A DNA stretch of 64,000 nt. Source: Balanoglossus misakiensis. Lineage: Eukaryota; Hemichordata. Positions 36,449-48,078 of this stretch are shown one piece after another. The notes under the pieces were generated by a model that saw only the letters and a list, made by a program, of their open reading frames with translations, did no database searches and was not told the origin of the DNA. The stretch is from positions 5,394,001 to 5,458,000 of the forward strand of contig CM082579.2 of the NCBI GenBank assembly GCA_040954595.2, given 5' to 3'. A program made the translations under genes and the position numbers. Position 1 is the first letter of the stretch. Every line of letters begins with the position of its first letter.

Positions 36449-39400
36449 TTACCCATTTTCAGTTTGGCCAGTCTTAGCTAACTCAGTTTCGTAATCATCC
36501 AAGTACTTTGGTGGACGAATTACGCGTTGCGGTCGAGAAGGTGGTTCAGGTATGACTGACTCCCGCAGCTCAGCTTTGGTTTCACCTTCGGTTCTCTCCG
36601 CAGGTTGATCATCTGGATTCTCCAACATCTCGCCTGGATCATACAGCTTCCTTACGAGTGATGAGTTCCGTTTGTACCTCGCTCCAGTCGGTGACTGTAA
36701 GGTTACCTGACTTCCATACCTGTCTATCACTTTGTATGGCGTCTCTTCATACCGAGTAGACAGCTTGTTCATCTGCCGTTGCCGTAGTAAGACTGTGTCA
36801 CCTGTCTGCACATTACTGTCACGCGCATTTCGACGGTGATCCGCGTAGTCTTTGACTTTCTGCTTCATTTCTCTATCTCTATCTCTGACTGCTATGTCAT
36901 CTTCTCTCTTTGCTGTTTCCACGAACTCCGGTAGCTTGGTTCGAATCTTTCGACGAAACAACAACTCTGCCGGTGCAACTCCTGTTGTCGAATGGGGAGT
37001 TGTCCGGTACGCCAGGAGGAATTTGTTCAGCTCTTTCTTCCAATCCTGTTTCTGCGCTTGGGCAATCTTCATGTTTTTCAAGAGCGTGGAGTTTTGCCTC
37101 TCCACTTCTCCATTTGCTTGCGGCCACAGTGGAGTCGTACGACGATGCACTATGCCATGTTCTTGTAGATAGTCATCGAACTCTTGTGACGCAAACTGCG
37201 GTCCGTTATCAGCTTTAACAGACAATGGGTATCCATGAGTGACAAATCTGTTGTCTAGGGCTTCAATTATTTTCTCACTCGTTACTGTTTTCATGACATC
37301 CACCTCGAAAAACCGGCTATAATAGTCAACTGTAACAAGTAGATACTCGCCTGAAGGCAGGGGACCTAGCAGATCTGTAGCGACATCTTCCCATGGATTC
37401 TGGGGTAACGGTGTTGATTTCACCGGCTCTGGATCAGACGGCTGGCTGACTAGCTGGCATCCGAAACATGCTCTACATTTCTGTTCAGCGTCGCGATCCA
37501 TTCCTGGCCACCAGACTTTTGTGCGTAGCCTCATTTTTGTCTTTACGATGCCTTGGTGTCCTTCGTGAGCCAAGTCGATCACTCGTGCTCTATATTTCCG
37601 TGGCATTACTATTCGCGTGCCTCTCAACAGCACTCTGCCTATGACGGCTAGTTCGCTTCTAACGGCTTTGTATCCTGCTGGACAATCATGCCAGTCATCT
37701 GTTTGCAGACATTTCCTGACTGCGCGTAGCTCATCATCCTTTGACGATTCTTGCTCGATGTCCCGTATTGGCAGTGCACTTGGTGCTGCGTGCTCTGCGA
37801 CGAACCGGATATATTCCTCGGCCTCATTTCGCCTTGGGCTCTCATCAGCTCGGTGGCTTATCAAACGTGAGAGTGAGTCAGCAATGTTCAGCGATCCTGG
37901 TATATACTTCACTGCGAACTCATATGGCTGTAGGCGTAATACCCATCGTTCAATACGCGCCGATGGCTTTGAACGCTTCGAGTAGATGTACGTCAGCGGC
38001 TTATGGTCAGTAAGCAGCTCGAATTTCATCCCGTATAGGTATACGTGAAAACGCTCACACGCCCAGACGAGCGCTAGGGCTTCCTTTTCTGTCTGTGAGT
38101 AACGACGTTCGACGCTGGTGAGGCTTCTGCTTGCATAGCTAATAGCACGTCTCTCGCCGTTCTGTTTCTGAATCAATACTGCTCCGAGACCGACCGGGCT
38201 TGCGTCCGCAATGACCTGTGTCTCTGCATTCTTGTCGAAGTAGGCCAGTGTGTCAGCTTCAGCTAATGCCTGCTTCAAACGACTAAACGCCTCCTTCTGT
38301 TTCGCACCCCACACAAACTTCGTGTTCTGGCGAGTAAGTTCTCTGAGTGGCTCTGCAGTAGTTGCTAAGTCTGGTATGTATCTCGCTGAGAAATTTACTA
38401 ACCCCAGGAAGCTTCTCACTTCCGCTGCATTTTCGGGTTCTCGGGCTTGTATCACTGCCTTGACGTTTTCCTTGGTCGGGCCAATTCCTCTCTTCGACAG
38501 CATATGCCCCATAAAGGTGAGATGATCCATACCGAACACACATTTTCCTCTGTTCAGGGTCAAACCCTTCTCCTGCAGGCACTTCATCGTCTTCGTTAGT
38601 CTTTCATCGTGATTTTCGTCACTTCCGTGTACTATTATGTCATCTGAAATATTCTCAGCTCCCTCGCAGTCTGAGATTACTTGTTGAATGATGTGCTGGT
38701 AAAGCTCAGGTGCAGAGCTGATACCGAACATTAGCCGTTTATACCGGAACAGTCCTTTGTGTGTCACGAACGTTGTGATACCCCTTGAACTTTCTGACAG
38801 CTCTATTTGGTGGTATCCCCACCGCAAGTCCAATTTACTGAACTTCGTGCTCGCGTTCATATTCTGCAACACCTCATCGACTGTGGGTATCGGGTGACGT
38901 TCTCTGATCACGGCAGCGTTAGCGGCTCTCATGTCCACGCATAACCGAATGTCACCTGATGGCTTTGGTATAATTACCACAGGGCTGACCCACGGGGTTG
39001 GGCCCTCGACTTTTTCTATCACATCCAGCTTCATGAGCTCACCCAATTTGGCTTCCAGCTTCGGCCTCATACTATATGGAACACGTCTCGGGTTTTGCGC
39101 CACTGGCGGTACTGAAGGGTCGACATGTATTTCGGCCTGGTATCCTTTCAGCTTGCCAAGCCCTTGAAAACATCTCTGAAACTTGTCAAAAATGTCCGCG
39201 GATTCAACCACATTAGCTTGTAATCCAACCTTCAGCACACCTAGTTGTTCTGCGCTGCGGCGACCTAGCAAGGATCTACCACTCGGGCTTTTGACGACGT
39301 AGACTTCAATCTCGGCCCTTTTATCAGACAGTAGTGCTTCCGCCTGAAATTTGCCCAGTAGTTCCAATGGTTTGTCCGCCCCGTACGAATATAGCTTCTT

Positions 39401-40420
39401 TGAGGTCAGCTCAGTTTTGCACTTTATGCCTTGGGACTTCAATGACTCCCACACGGATCTGTTGATAATATTACACGTGGCTCCTGAGTCGATCAGCATG
39501 TTCTTTATCATAGCGCCACCTATGTTTACATCGACCACGTCACCACTGCTTCTATCATCAACTATGAAAATGCACTCGTCATCACCTGTGACTTCATTGA
39601 CAGTTGGCTTCGCCTCCCTGTCCATTTTGTATTTCGTACTTGTGGTACCGGTATTCGTTTTGCAAACACTAGCATAATGTCCGACCTTTTGACATTTGGT
39701 GCATGTCGCCTTTCTCGCAGGACAGTCTTTGTCTCTTGCGAAATGGCCTTCACGGTTACAGCGGTAACAGGCTCCTTTCTTCTTACCTGCTGCAGCCTTT
39801 TTCGGTTTTGTGTAAACCCTGTTTACAACCTGTGGAGCAACTGCGCCCTCCATTTTCCGAATTTGGACGTCTACTGCCTCCATTGACCGTGCGATTTCCT
39901 GCATGCCTTCTACTGTTAACGTCGCCCCTTTTCCCAGTAGCTTACGACGCAACGAACTTGACTTGCATTTATCGATCACCTGATCGCGTATCTGATCGTT
40001 CAAGTCTTTGAAGTTACAATTTTTTCCTTGAAGTTTCAGTCGTGCCACATACTGGTCGACCGTTTCCGTGTCCTCCTGTTTTAGTTGGCGGAAAATATGC
40101 CGCTCGTACGACACGTTCAGCTTCGGAGCAAAATACGCGTCGAGTGTTCTCAGAGCTTTCTCATATTCGCCAGCTGTATCGGCCTGGCCTACCGGCAACG
40201 TACCTGGACCGGGATCTTCAAGCGTCTCGAAAACGTCCTGGATATCCAATCCAGCGCTGTGTAAGAGCAGGGCTTTCTTTTGGGCATCGTCCTTGATCCC
40301 CTTCCCTACCACATAAAAATCGAACGATTTTCGCCATCTCTTCCAACGTGGTGCCAGGCTGCTTGGGTCGCTTTTGCAATCAAATGCCGCAATCCCACCT
40401 AATTCAATATTCCCAGCCAT
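36449..40420 (-). CDS. Gag-Pol polyprotein of the Ty3/Gypsy element
   Basis: One frame of 1323 residues from ATG 40420; the frame is open a few codons further upstream, but without an ATG. Order: Gag with capsid-like helices, then two zinc knuckles (CX2CX4HX6C at about 218-233, CX2CX4HX4C at 240-253). Next are aspartic protease (LIDSGA, Asp about 311), reverse transcriptase (KLDLRWGYHQI; catalytic ISDD about 591-594) and RNase H (D739, E780, D805). Integrase follows: zinc domain HEGH...C-X2-C about 952-988, catalytic D1016, D1071 and E1107 with 35 residues between the last two. The C-terminal tail is basic and Pro-rich. Gag and Pol are fused with no frameshift or stop, so the Gag:Pol ratio is not set by frameshifting. 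All catalytic positions I could place are present. Encodes the machinery for reverse transcription and integration. Confidence 0.96.
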   Translation of the reverse strand: MAGNIELGGIAAFDCKSDPSSLAPRWKRWRKSFDFYVVGKGIKDDAQKKALLLHSAGLDIQDVFETLEDPGPGTLPVGQADTAGEYEKALRTLDAYFAPKLNVSYERHIFRQLKQEDTETVDQYVARLKLQGKNCNFKDLNDQIRDQVIDKCKSSSLRRKLLGKGATLTVEGMQEIARSMEAVDVQIRKMEGAVAPQVVNRVYTKPKKAAAGKKKGACYRCNREGHFARDKDCPARKATCTKCQKVGHYASVCKTNTGTTSTKYKMDREAKPTVNEVTGDDECIFIVDDRSSGDVVDVNIGGAMIKNMLIDSGATCNIINRSVWESLKSQGIKCKTELTSKKLYSYGADKPLELLGKFQAEALLSDKRAEIEVYVVKSPSGRSLLGRRSAEQLGVLKVGLQANVVESADIFDKFQRCFQGLGKLKGYQAEIHVDPSVPPVAQNPRRVPYSMRPKLEAKLGELMKLDVIEKVEGPTPWVSPVVIIPKPSGDIRLCVDMRAANAAVIRERHPIPTVDEVLQNMNASTKFSKLDLRWGYHQIELSESSRGITTFVTHKGLFRYKRLMFGISSAPELYQHIIQQVISDCEGAENISDDIIVHGSDENHDERLTKTMKCLQEKGLTLNRGKCVFGMDHLTFMGHMLSKRGIGPTKENVKAVIQAREPENAAEVRSFLGLVNFSARYIPDLATTAEPLRELTRQNTKFVWGAKQKEAFSRLKQALAEADTLAYFDKNAETQVIADASPVGLGAVLIQKQNGERRAISYASRSLTSVERRYSQTEKEALALVWACERFHVYLYGMKFELLTDHKPLTYIYSKRSKPSARIERWVLRLQPYEFAVKYIPGSLNIADSLSRLISHRADESPRRNEAEEYIRFVAEHAAPSALPIRDIEQESSKDDELRAVRKCLQTDDWHDCPAGYKAVRSELAVIGRVLLRGTRIVMPRKYRARVIDLAHEGHQGIVKTKMRLRTKVWWPGMDRDAEQKCRACFGCQLVSQPSDPEPVKSTPLPQNPWEDVATDLLGPLPSGEYLLVTVDYYSRFFEVDVMKTVTSEKIIEALDNRFVTHGYPLSVKADNGPQFASQEFDDYLQEHGIVHRRTTPLWPQANGEVERQNSTLLKNMKIAQAQKQDWKKELNKFLLAYRTTPHSTTGVAPAELLFRRKIRTKLPEFVETAKREDDIAVRDRDREMKQKVKDYADHRRNARDSNVQTGDTVLLRQRQMNKLSTRYEETPYKVIDRYGSQVTLQSPTGARYKRNSSLVRKLYDPGEMLENPDDQPAERTEGETKAELRESVIPEPPSRPQRVIRPPKYLDDYETELAKTGQTENG

Positions 40421-40454
40421 TTCCAGCTTCACCGATGGAAGGATTACTGGTTTT

Positions 40455-40472
40455 AGTTCATCCTCGTCGCCA
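40455..40472 (-). other. Candidate primer-binding site
   Basis: Two bases after the 5' LTR the sense strand reads TGGCGACGAGGATGAAC. It starts with the TGG that complements the CCA end of a tRNA. I could not assign the tRNA. Confidence 0.6.
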
Positions 40473-40474
40473 GT

Positions 40475-40660
40475 TGAACAGTCTTACCTCGTGCGAGGCA
40501 AGTAGATGGCCCAGATTAAACTACACAACACACTGATTCAACACTTGTGTCGCCATGTTGATCTCCTCAACATCTGACCTTATTTATTCTACTTCCGGGT
40601 CAAGCTCATACAAGGGATTGCCTGGTTAACATTCAGTGCTTTCTGGCCTAAAACACTACA
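40475..40660 (-). repeat. 5' LTR (right end of element on plus strand)
   Basis: This is the second 186-bp copy. On the sense strand it begins TGTAGTGTTTTAGG and should carry the element's promoter. At 186 bp it is short for the superfamily. Confidence 0.97.
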
Positions 40661-40665
40661 AATAT

Positions 40666-43600
40666 CACTTTAGTTTTTTATGAACATCTAAAAGTCGGCC
40701 ATCTTGAAATTGTGTTGACCACATGAGTTTTCTTCACTCACCTTGGTAGCAAAAACCTATTTGAAGGTAGCGAGAATTATTTGAACTCAATTATTATGTA
40801 GTTCATCTTCTGACCTATCACGAGAAGCTTCTATTTACAAAGATGGTTGTCATGACAGGTCCCTGAGGGACTTCTGTTCTTTCCTTGTCGTACACATCGC
40901 TGTTTTTTATATGATGGGTTTATATTATCTTTCATCAAATTAATTGAAGGAGGGGGATCGAGGCTTAATCCTCCATCGAGGTTAACATAACTGGAGCAAC
41001 AATTTTACCCACATATTTCATTTCTAGATTATTTTTCTAAGAAATTTCTCAAGAAATAATTAAAATGATCAGCACGTCATGATGTCATCATAGAATATCA
41101 CATTTCAAGTGGCAGATTCAGAACCAGTTTCATCAGGAACTGATGGAGAGCTTTTACATTTGATATTTTCTTCAGAAACACGACGTTGCTAATAAACTTG
41201 TGCACACTGAATTGTTTGGGGACTAATTAGTCCAAAGTCAGTAATCTCTCAGGATCAAATGGCATATTCACATTTTGTTCATTTTGCTGGGGAGTCAGTT
41301 TATTTACGTAAATAAATATAGGCCTCCCTAGCTCAACTCAACTGAAAATGATACTTGCATTGCTCGCGGGGTACTTGGTGAATAATTTATTATTCCAATC
41401 AAATCATTTCAAGGGGAATAACAGTATCATTATATATCGCAAATTGACAGTTTCACATCTATTTTTTCGTCTTCAGAAAACATTCTGAATAACATACAAA
41501 GTACTAGAAAATGAAGATACATGTACCACATTTCCTATGGCCTTTTGATATTTCACCTGTTGTATAGAAATCAGGCCATTCAAAACAAATTTGTTAATTT
41601 GTACAGAATTGCCTGTTGTGTTCTCCAGTGATATCAATTGATAACGGAATTAAACTATGAAATTGAAAACTCCATTTGGCATGAAATGAAACCATCCAAA
41701 TTGATCATCAGTGTCGTTCCCAATCCAATCTTTTCTGAAATTGCAACCAGTAGGCTTTTATATTGATAGAGCCATTAGTAGGCAAAAAACAGCCAGTTAT
41801 TCATCTTTCAGGCTACTTTTCCAAAATTGCATGCTAAATTTGCTTCTTAAACCAGCACTTCTCACAACCAAGTTACCAAGTTGACTTGATTGCTCCCCCC
41901 CCCTCCTTGTATAACAAACCCTTTTACATAAATGAGTGTGGTGGAATTATTTTGGGAGCATTGCAAGATTTTTATGTTGCGTAAAGCGTCTACTTTTGGG
42001 CCACGATTTCGCTGTAAATGTTGTAAATGTTTGGTAGATGGAGTCGAGTACAGCTTGCCAATCCACTGTTTTGTCCAATTTAATATCTACAATGCATTCA
42101 ACAAGAAATTGATACAGCAGGCACGTGAGTACAAAAACTGGAACACTTGTAAAAAGTTTTATTGATGTAAACCCACATGAAGCTTTTTAATAAGGTGACA
42201 TAATGAGAAATCTTGTACTGTAATAAAATAATAAAATCTTAGCTTTTGTGTAATTTACAAGCTGTTGAAGCAACAGTGCACTAGCAACATCCAGTATTTC
42301 ACCCAGAACAGCATGGTAATCAGGGTATAAGAGTTCCATATATAATACGAGTATAATGTTCTCATTATATTCTGCTTCCTCCATTTATTTATTTATTTTG
42401 AAACAACCAAGACAATTGGAAGTCAATCTGAAATACCTGGCTCATATTACAGCCTACAGGACCAAAATAATTTCAGCCGTTATGGTGAAATTTTTGTTAA
42501 TTTTATTTTTGTAAATTACACAACTTTTGAATTGTCTCAACAAGATATTTTTGACTCTCCTACCACCCACACTAAAAAGAGTTATCTGAAATGGCAACCA
42601 GCAGTGCTGATTTGTTTGGTCAAAAACAGTCACCTGATTGATCTCGGCACATACCGGGTATTAACAATTCAGAATATAAGACTGCAAAACTTGGGGATGA
42701 GTGTCCCACAGCCATAACAGTGAAAATACAATATTTGTACGCCTGGTAAAATACAGAGACTTGTGAAAGATGCATTCCCTTCTATTAATGACATCAGGTG
42801 ACATTTTTACACGTGGCGATCGAATGCTTGCGACCCTGAATTATCTGTGAATTTCCTGAGTGTTATCTCAGAACACTTGCCTGGGAGATGATACCGGTAC
42901 ATGTATACATGAGTGTTGATTTACATATATGTAACCCTTCCACGCTTCAACAGGCAAGTCCACTTGTCAGCAGGAAATTAACACGTAGAAATTAACACGT
43001 GCACATAGTTGGAAAATGGCTTATCATGGTAAATATACCTGCTCACTGAATTTATAATAATTAATTTTTTTCTCAGAATAGATTGTTTACTTTGAGAGCA
43101 GATGGCAACAACTGTAGATTGGCACTGCTGAATCTGTGATTTTCAGGGTCACGGCATTTTGTCTGTGTTGGTCGGTCTCCTCTTCTGCTTTTAAAACGTG
43201 CGATGGCTTGTGTCTACGAGTAGTCATCAATGTACTGAAAGCAAAATGAATACGAGGAATTATTGGTTTTTGATTCAACAGAATTGCGCAGTGTGGAGGA
43301 GATCATTCGACTTTGATGTAAAATGTCTCCTGATATGAAACACATTGCTGGGGAAAATGGTCATGCCCATGATGCCTTAAGCCAAGTATTAGAGGTATTT
43401 CTGAAAAACTGCAGAGAACCGAACACTGGCAAAGTATCCAATTCACAAGAAAGACACTGTAGGTGTGAGACACTGGAACAACACCTGTGCTTTACGTCAT
43501 ACACGGATTAAAACACTATGGTGAGCATTTTGCGGTGGGATGTGAATTTATCAGATTCAATCTGTTATGGCAATGTTGAGAATAAATAGCCTTTTATCAA

Positions 43601-46044
43601 TTTTGTTTCAATAGAAGTTTGGATGAGGAGATGAAATTAAATGATGAGGGGATGAAATTGAATATTCAAATATCGATGACAAGTGAAACGAATCTGGTTG
43701 CACGTATGACAAGGCTTTCACGTATGAATAGAAGAGTTCGTTGACTGTTTCTGGTTGATGTGAAGTCACCCCTTTCCAAACTGACATGGTTTGGATTTGA
43801 GTTCCCTTCCCCTTACTCACGCCCACAAGACAGTGATGTCAGTAATTTGCAAAAAGGTTAAAACAATCAAATAAATATGCACTGGACATGTGTACATCAC
43901 CAGACTGACTAAGTCGAACCTGCTTTTACTGATGGCTGCTTGAGAGATTTGTTTGTAAATGCCTCTCTGGAAACTCTCTTTCGAGGCATGCGCTGGATGG
44001 CAGTACAACATAGGCATGTACGAACTGAATGAGCTCTATCTGTTTGTCCAGCATGCTGGCACAAGATGTGCATGGTTTGGAGGTCTCGGGTAAACTCTTG
44101 GCTGTGACCTCACCATGGGGAAATTAATTCATTTTTAGGTTCAGTATAAAACAGGATGAATACAAGATTTCTGGATTACTTAAGTTGCAACTGTATGCAA
44201 TTTTTGTCATTTGCAGGTGATTATATACATCTTTATCTTGGTATTTAAAATCCCTGCGTTTCTGGCTGATGTAAATGAAAGCTCATTAAACGTTGCCCTG
44301 GCAATATGCAATTTCCTGTATTGGGATTATACTTCTGGTCAAACTTCAATCACATTTTGGGATACAATGATGAGGAATCTTTTTTTTTAATTGAAATAAT
44401 GATGTGGATGTCAGCTGTCACTGAAGGAATAGTTTCCCTCCAGCGGAATTGATCATAATTGAATGATTCTGTTATCCTGAAATAACGCAACAGGAAATGA
44501 CGTATCGTGTTCTGCCACCTGAACTGAGAAGTCATTTTCCGCCATTCCGAGCTCTCAATGCCAAACACCAGTGAAGTGTGCAGAAGACAAACTGATACCG
44601 AAATTTTCGACCACACCACAAATTGTAAATATTGCTCCCCAAACCACAGTATCACAGATTTTGTAATAATTTGAAGAAAGAAAATTCTGACTGATAATCC
44701 AATGGGACCTGTATGCTAAATATTAAAGCTGTATGACCAGCGGTCAATTGTTTACAGACAGATGCACAGATGACGACGATTAAACAGTCTGCCAATCTGA
44801 TAAGCTCAGACTGACCTAGTGATTTTCGCAAGATATTGTGAGTTTTACACTTATCACGCAGTTTCAATTTGGAAAATTTGGTCTGGCAGGTCTTTGTAGG
44901 GATGCTTCATTGCCTTGTTTAGCCTGGCCGTACCATTTGTGTGAAGGGGGGGGGGTAGCTGAGTGGGTGAGTTACAATATGGCCTGTTGAAAATCAGACG
45001 TGCTATCGCTGCATCTCAGGCTACTCAAGCTGGGAGAGTTGGTTTTTCTGAGAAGAAAATCGCTGAAGGCTGTTTAATTGTGAAGAGATCTGAAGAGGAA
45101 GGAGAATAGCCTTGAACGGTCATAGTTGAAAACGTCTGTGTGACCTGTGGAGGAGCAGCTATCAAAGACGACTGACACCTCTAATATTGCAATTTCACAG
45201 GTGACCTTAAAGAGAAATTAAAGATATTCAATCATCACACCTCTAATTTGTACAATCAACAGATGTGCAACATCATGCATATCACAGTATAGCTATGGAG
45301 TGTATCAATTAGAGGTACAAGTATCTGTTGCTATTGGCAACTGTTCCTCCACGCATCACCCCAGCGCGTCATGCCAACTCTAACGATGTCATTGTCTGTT
45401 ATTTCCACATACAATGTACTTGCTTTCTCGGTGAACTGGGCATTTCAATACAATTTAACTCTAGGCAGTGAACAGGCAATTAGGTCTTTTGACCATTTTC
45501 ACCTGCAAAGTTCAGTATACCCAAATGTATTCAATAGAATAGTTGCACCTCTAGTGAAAGAGTCATATGTACGTATATACCCCTGGTTCAAGGGCATAAA
45601 CTCTGGAAAAGAGAGGGAATAGGGTGGGCGGGGGAAAAGAGAGGGAATAGGGTGGGCGGGGCTTAGCTTGAATGTCACTCATCACTATTAATTGACAATT
45701 TATTGGCTCAGTTTCCTGAGTGGTAAGAAGATGATCTTTATTTCTCAATCAAATTGTTTTAGATCTTATTCTTAGAATGCGTGATTTCTCTACACAAAGT
45801 TGAGACAGTTTGGCCCTCTCATTCAAACATTTACATGGTGCCTGTCAATTTCTACTCTCAATTTTAAGAGAGGACAATCCAAATTTGCCAAGAACAAAAT
45901 ATGAGAAAAAAATTATGACTTTGGTTTTCAAGGTGCGTACGATGAAAATAGAATTCACAACATATATCGTGTTTCAGAAATATACAAAGTCAAATGATCA
46001 CCTTGTAATTTCAATTTTTTTTTTCATGACGGTGGTGGGTGTCT
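40666..46044. other. Spacer between the retroelement and NUDCD2
   Basis: No gene was recognised; frames of up to about 100 codons lack family features. It contains a perfect 28-bp tandem duplication at 45605-45660. The NUDCD2 3' UTR presumably occupies the right end on the minus strand, but no clear poly(A) signal was found. Confidence 0.6.
45605..45660. repeat. Perfect tandem duplication of a 28-bp G-rich unit
   Basis: Two identical head-to-tail copies of ggaaaagagagggaatag followed by ggtgggcggg. Confidence 0.9.
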
Positions 46045-48078
46045 CTATGACGATGACGGCAGCTGGGGCCCACCGCCATGGTAATTGCCTGAAACTTCAG
46101 CTCCACTGAAATCAAATCCTGGATTCTGAGTAGAAAATGATAGACAGAAATGTCACATTAAGAGGACTGGTCCAAAGACATCACAGTCATGGGATTGAAA
46201 TTTCATCAAATTCACAAAAATTGAATGTCCTTGAAATTTATGATTTTAATCTCTCATATTCTCTCTCACGGTTTTCCTATTATGTTTTAAGCATGGTTAA
46301 GGCAAGGGTTGAAGCCACATGTTACACTTTCACGAAGTGGAATGGTAAAATGGCCACCCACATGAAACAGAATTTACACATGTGTACAAGATGCAATTGG
46401 TGGCAATTTTGCCCCTTGACATCTCCTGTCTCATCCCATTTTTCTGACATGGTTTCTCCAATGCTATTGAAAACAATAGGAGTGAACAATGCAATGTACA
46501 ACAGAGAACAGATAATATCTTTGTAAGAAATAGGGTGCCGTTAGCATCTATCGCTCACAATGGATGATGTTACTTCTGTAGAATTAAAACACAGTTACTC
46601 AGAATTTTTAATATTTGAACAAACAGACCACACAAGATGCACCCAAAAAGTATACAGTTATTTGGACATGACCATTTTCCCTATGCAACATTAAATTCTT
46701 TTGCACAAGTACAGGGAAAAGTGGGAACAAGTAATCCACCAGACTATTTCAGCTAAAATGTATCTACAACAGCTTGATGACTACAAACTTTTCATTTTGT
46801 ACACTACAAAGGGCCGCCAACTTAATACTTACCTCTTTCTGAAATCTCTCAAGCGTCAATTTCTTTTCCATCTGATCAAAGGTGAATGAGTCTGCTTCAT
46901 ATTCATTTACAAGTAGAGACATCCAACACGTTTGGCACCCACGGATTTTTATCAAAACTATCCTCAGAAATGTTCTGTCCTCTGCAAGATAAATACCAAA
47001 TGAATGACATACGTTCGGTATATGTCAAATGTATGTTGTCATGGGAATAAAGAGGCCCAGAAACTGGGGTCCTTTCTGCAACTTACTAAGGGGCCTTTCA
47101 GATGTTCAAAAACAGTGGATACCATATTATAAACCACGACTTTGCCAAATTTGTGAATTAGGCCAGGGAGAAGGAACAATCAATGCCACTTAAACTATTT
47201 AAGATTTTAACTTTTTTTTGACTATGCAAGCAAATTTATAGAAAACTGTATTTTGTATTAAACTTAAATCCTGTTTCAGTAACTTGCACTCTGTGGAAAT
47301 ATTGTCAAATAAGATGGTAACTCTGCAGCTTATCCATGACACATCTAAAACCCATAGAGAACATCATTCATAAGAGTTTAGACATCATCTTATTCTGGGA
47401 ATATCATACCAATATTCTACCCGAAACTTACCTAGACTCCACATGCATTCATCTGTTATGACTTTTTCATGAAGGTCTCCCTAAAAATAAACAGAAAAGC
47501 AGATTGAATATTTCAAAGAACTGAACTATCTTGTTATCAAACAGGCTGGTATATTTTATTGTCTACAGGCACAGGAATCACAAATGACTGAAGCCCGATT
47601 CAACATGTAAATTATTAAAGAAATCAGGCTACAGTCAGATTGATTCTGTGCCTTGCACAATTGCCCATAGTATTTCCAATGGAAATTGTATATTTTAACT
47701 TTGGCAATGGGATGCTGCTTACAAAACTCGAGCATCTTTAGGTCAGAGTTCATGGCCATTACAATTTACATTACTTGCAACACCATCTTGTGCATTGCAT
47801 CTTTTATATAATGTATATGGGGAAAATGATCATATCATGATCATAGCATAGCATATTAATATAAAACTAATAATTTTAAGTGCCTTGAATATTGTTTTTC
47901 CTTTCACGACCACGGAGATGTGCTTTAACCTAAAATCAATATCGACTTCTTTCGCCCTTGTGCGTTCTGGCAAGTTGATCTCTACGTAAACCTCTTCCAT
48001 GGTTTGGTACCACTGTCCCCATGGTGCCTTGACAGAGACGATGCCGCTACGTTCGTCGAAGTGTATTTCTCCTGACAT
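46045..48078 (-). CDS. NUDCD2: NudC domain-containing protein 2, complete
   Basis: NUDCD2 is a small CS-domain (p23-like) co-chaperone that works with HSP90 and stabilises LIS1 and other clients in the dynein pathway. Exons in order are 48078-47884, 47480-47432, 46981-46833 and 46125-46045 (TAG), giving 157 residues, exactly the human length. Visible family motifs are FDERSGIVSVKAPWGQWYQT and MEEVYVEINLP of the CS domain (exon 1), TDECMWSL (exon 2), the LTLERFQKE helix (exon 3) and NPGFDFSGAEVSGNY (exon 4). The ATG is preceded directly by an in-frame TGA with one codon between. Junction phases all match. Intron 1 appears to use a GC donor (AAG|GCACTT); introns 2 and 3 have GTAAGT. The last residues differ from human, ending Ser-rich. 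The gene is head-to-head with LARS1. Confidence 0.96.

Larger units (their letters stand above)
36018..40660 (-). mobile_element. Complete Ty3/Gypsy LTR retrotransposon, 4643 bp
   Basis: Two 186-bp direct LTRs, each TG...CA on the plus strand, flank one gag-pol frame read on the minus strand. Sense order is 5' LTR 40660-40475, primer-binding site, gag-pol, polypurine tract, 3' LTR 36203-36018. The flanks are AATAT at 36013-36017 and AATAT at 40661-40665, a 5-bp target-site duplication as expected for a Ty3/Gypsy integrase. Reverse transcriptase, RNase H and then integrase is the Gypsy/Metaviridae order (Copia has integrase first). No envelope frame and no evident chromodomain are present. Identical LTRs and an open frame imply recent insertion into the CLOCK-NUDCD2 spacer. 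Confidence 0.97.

Noticed and set aside
36852-40316. Many plus-strand frames across the retroelement
   Set aside because: They are shadows of the minus-strand gag-pol frame.
41932-42165. 77-codon frame with a CKCCKC cluster
   Set aside because: Too short, no family match, and no promoter or splice context.
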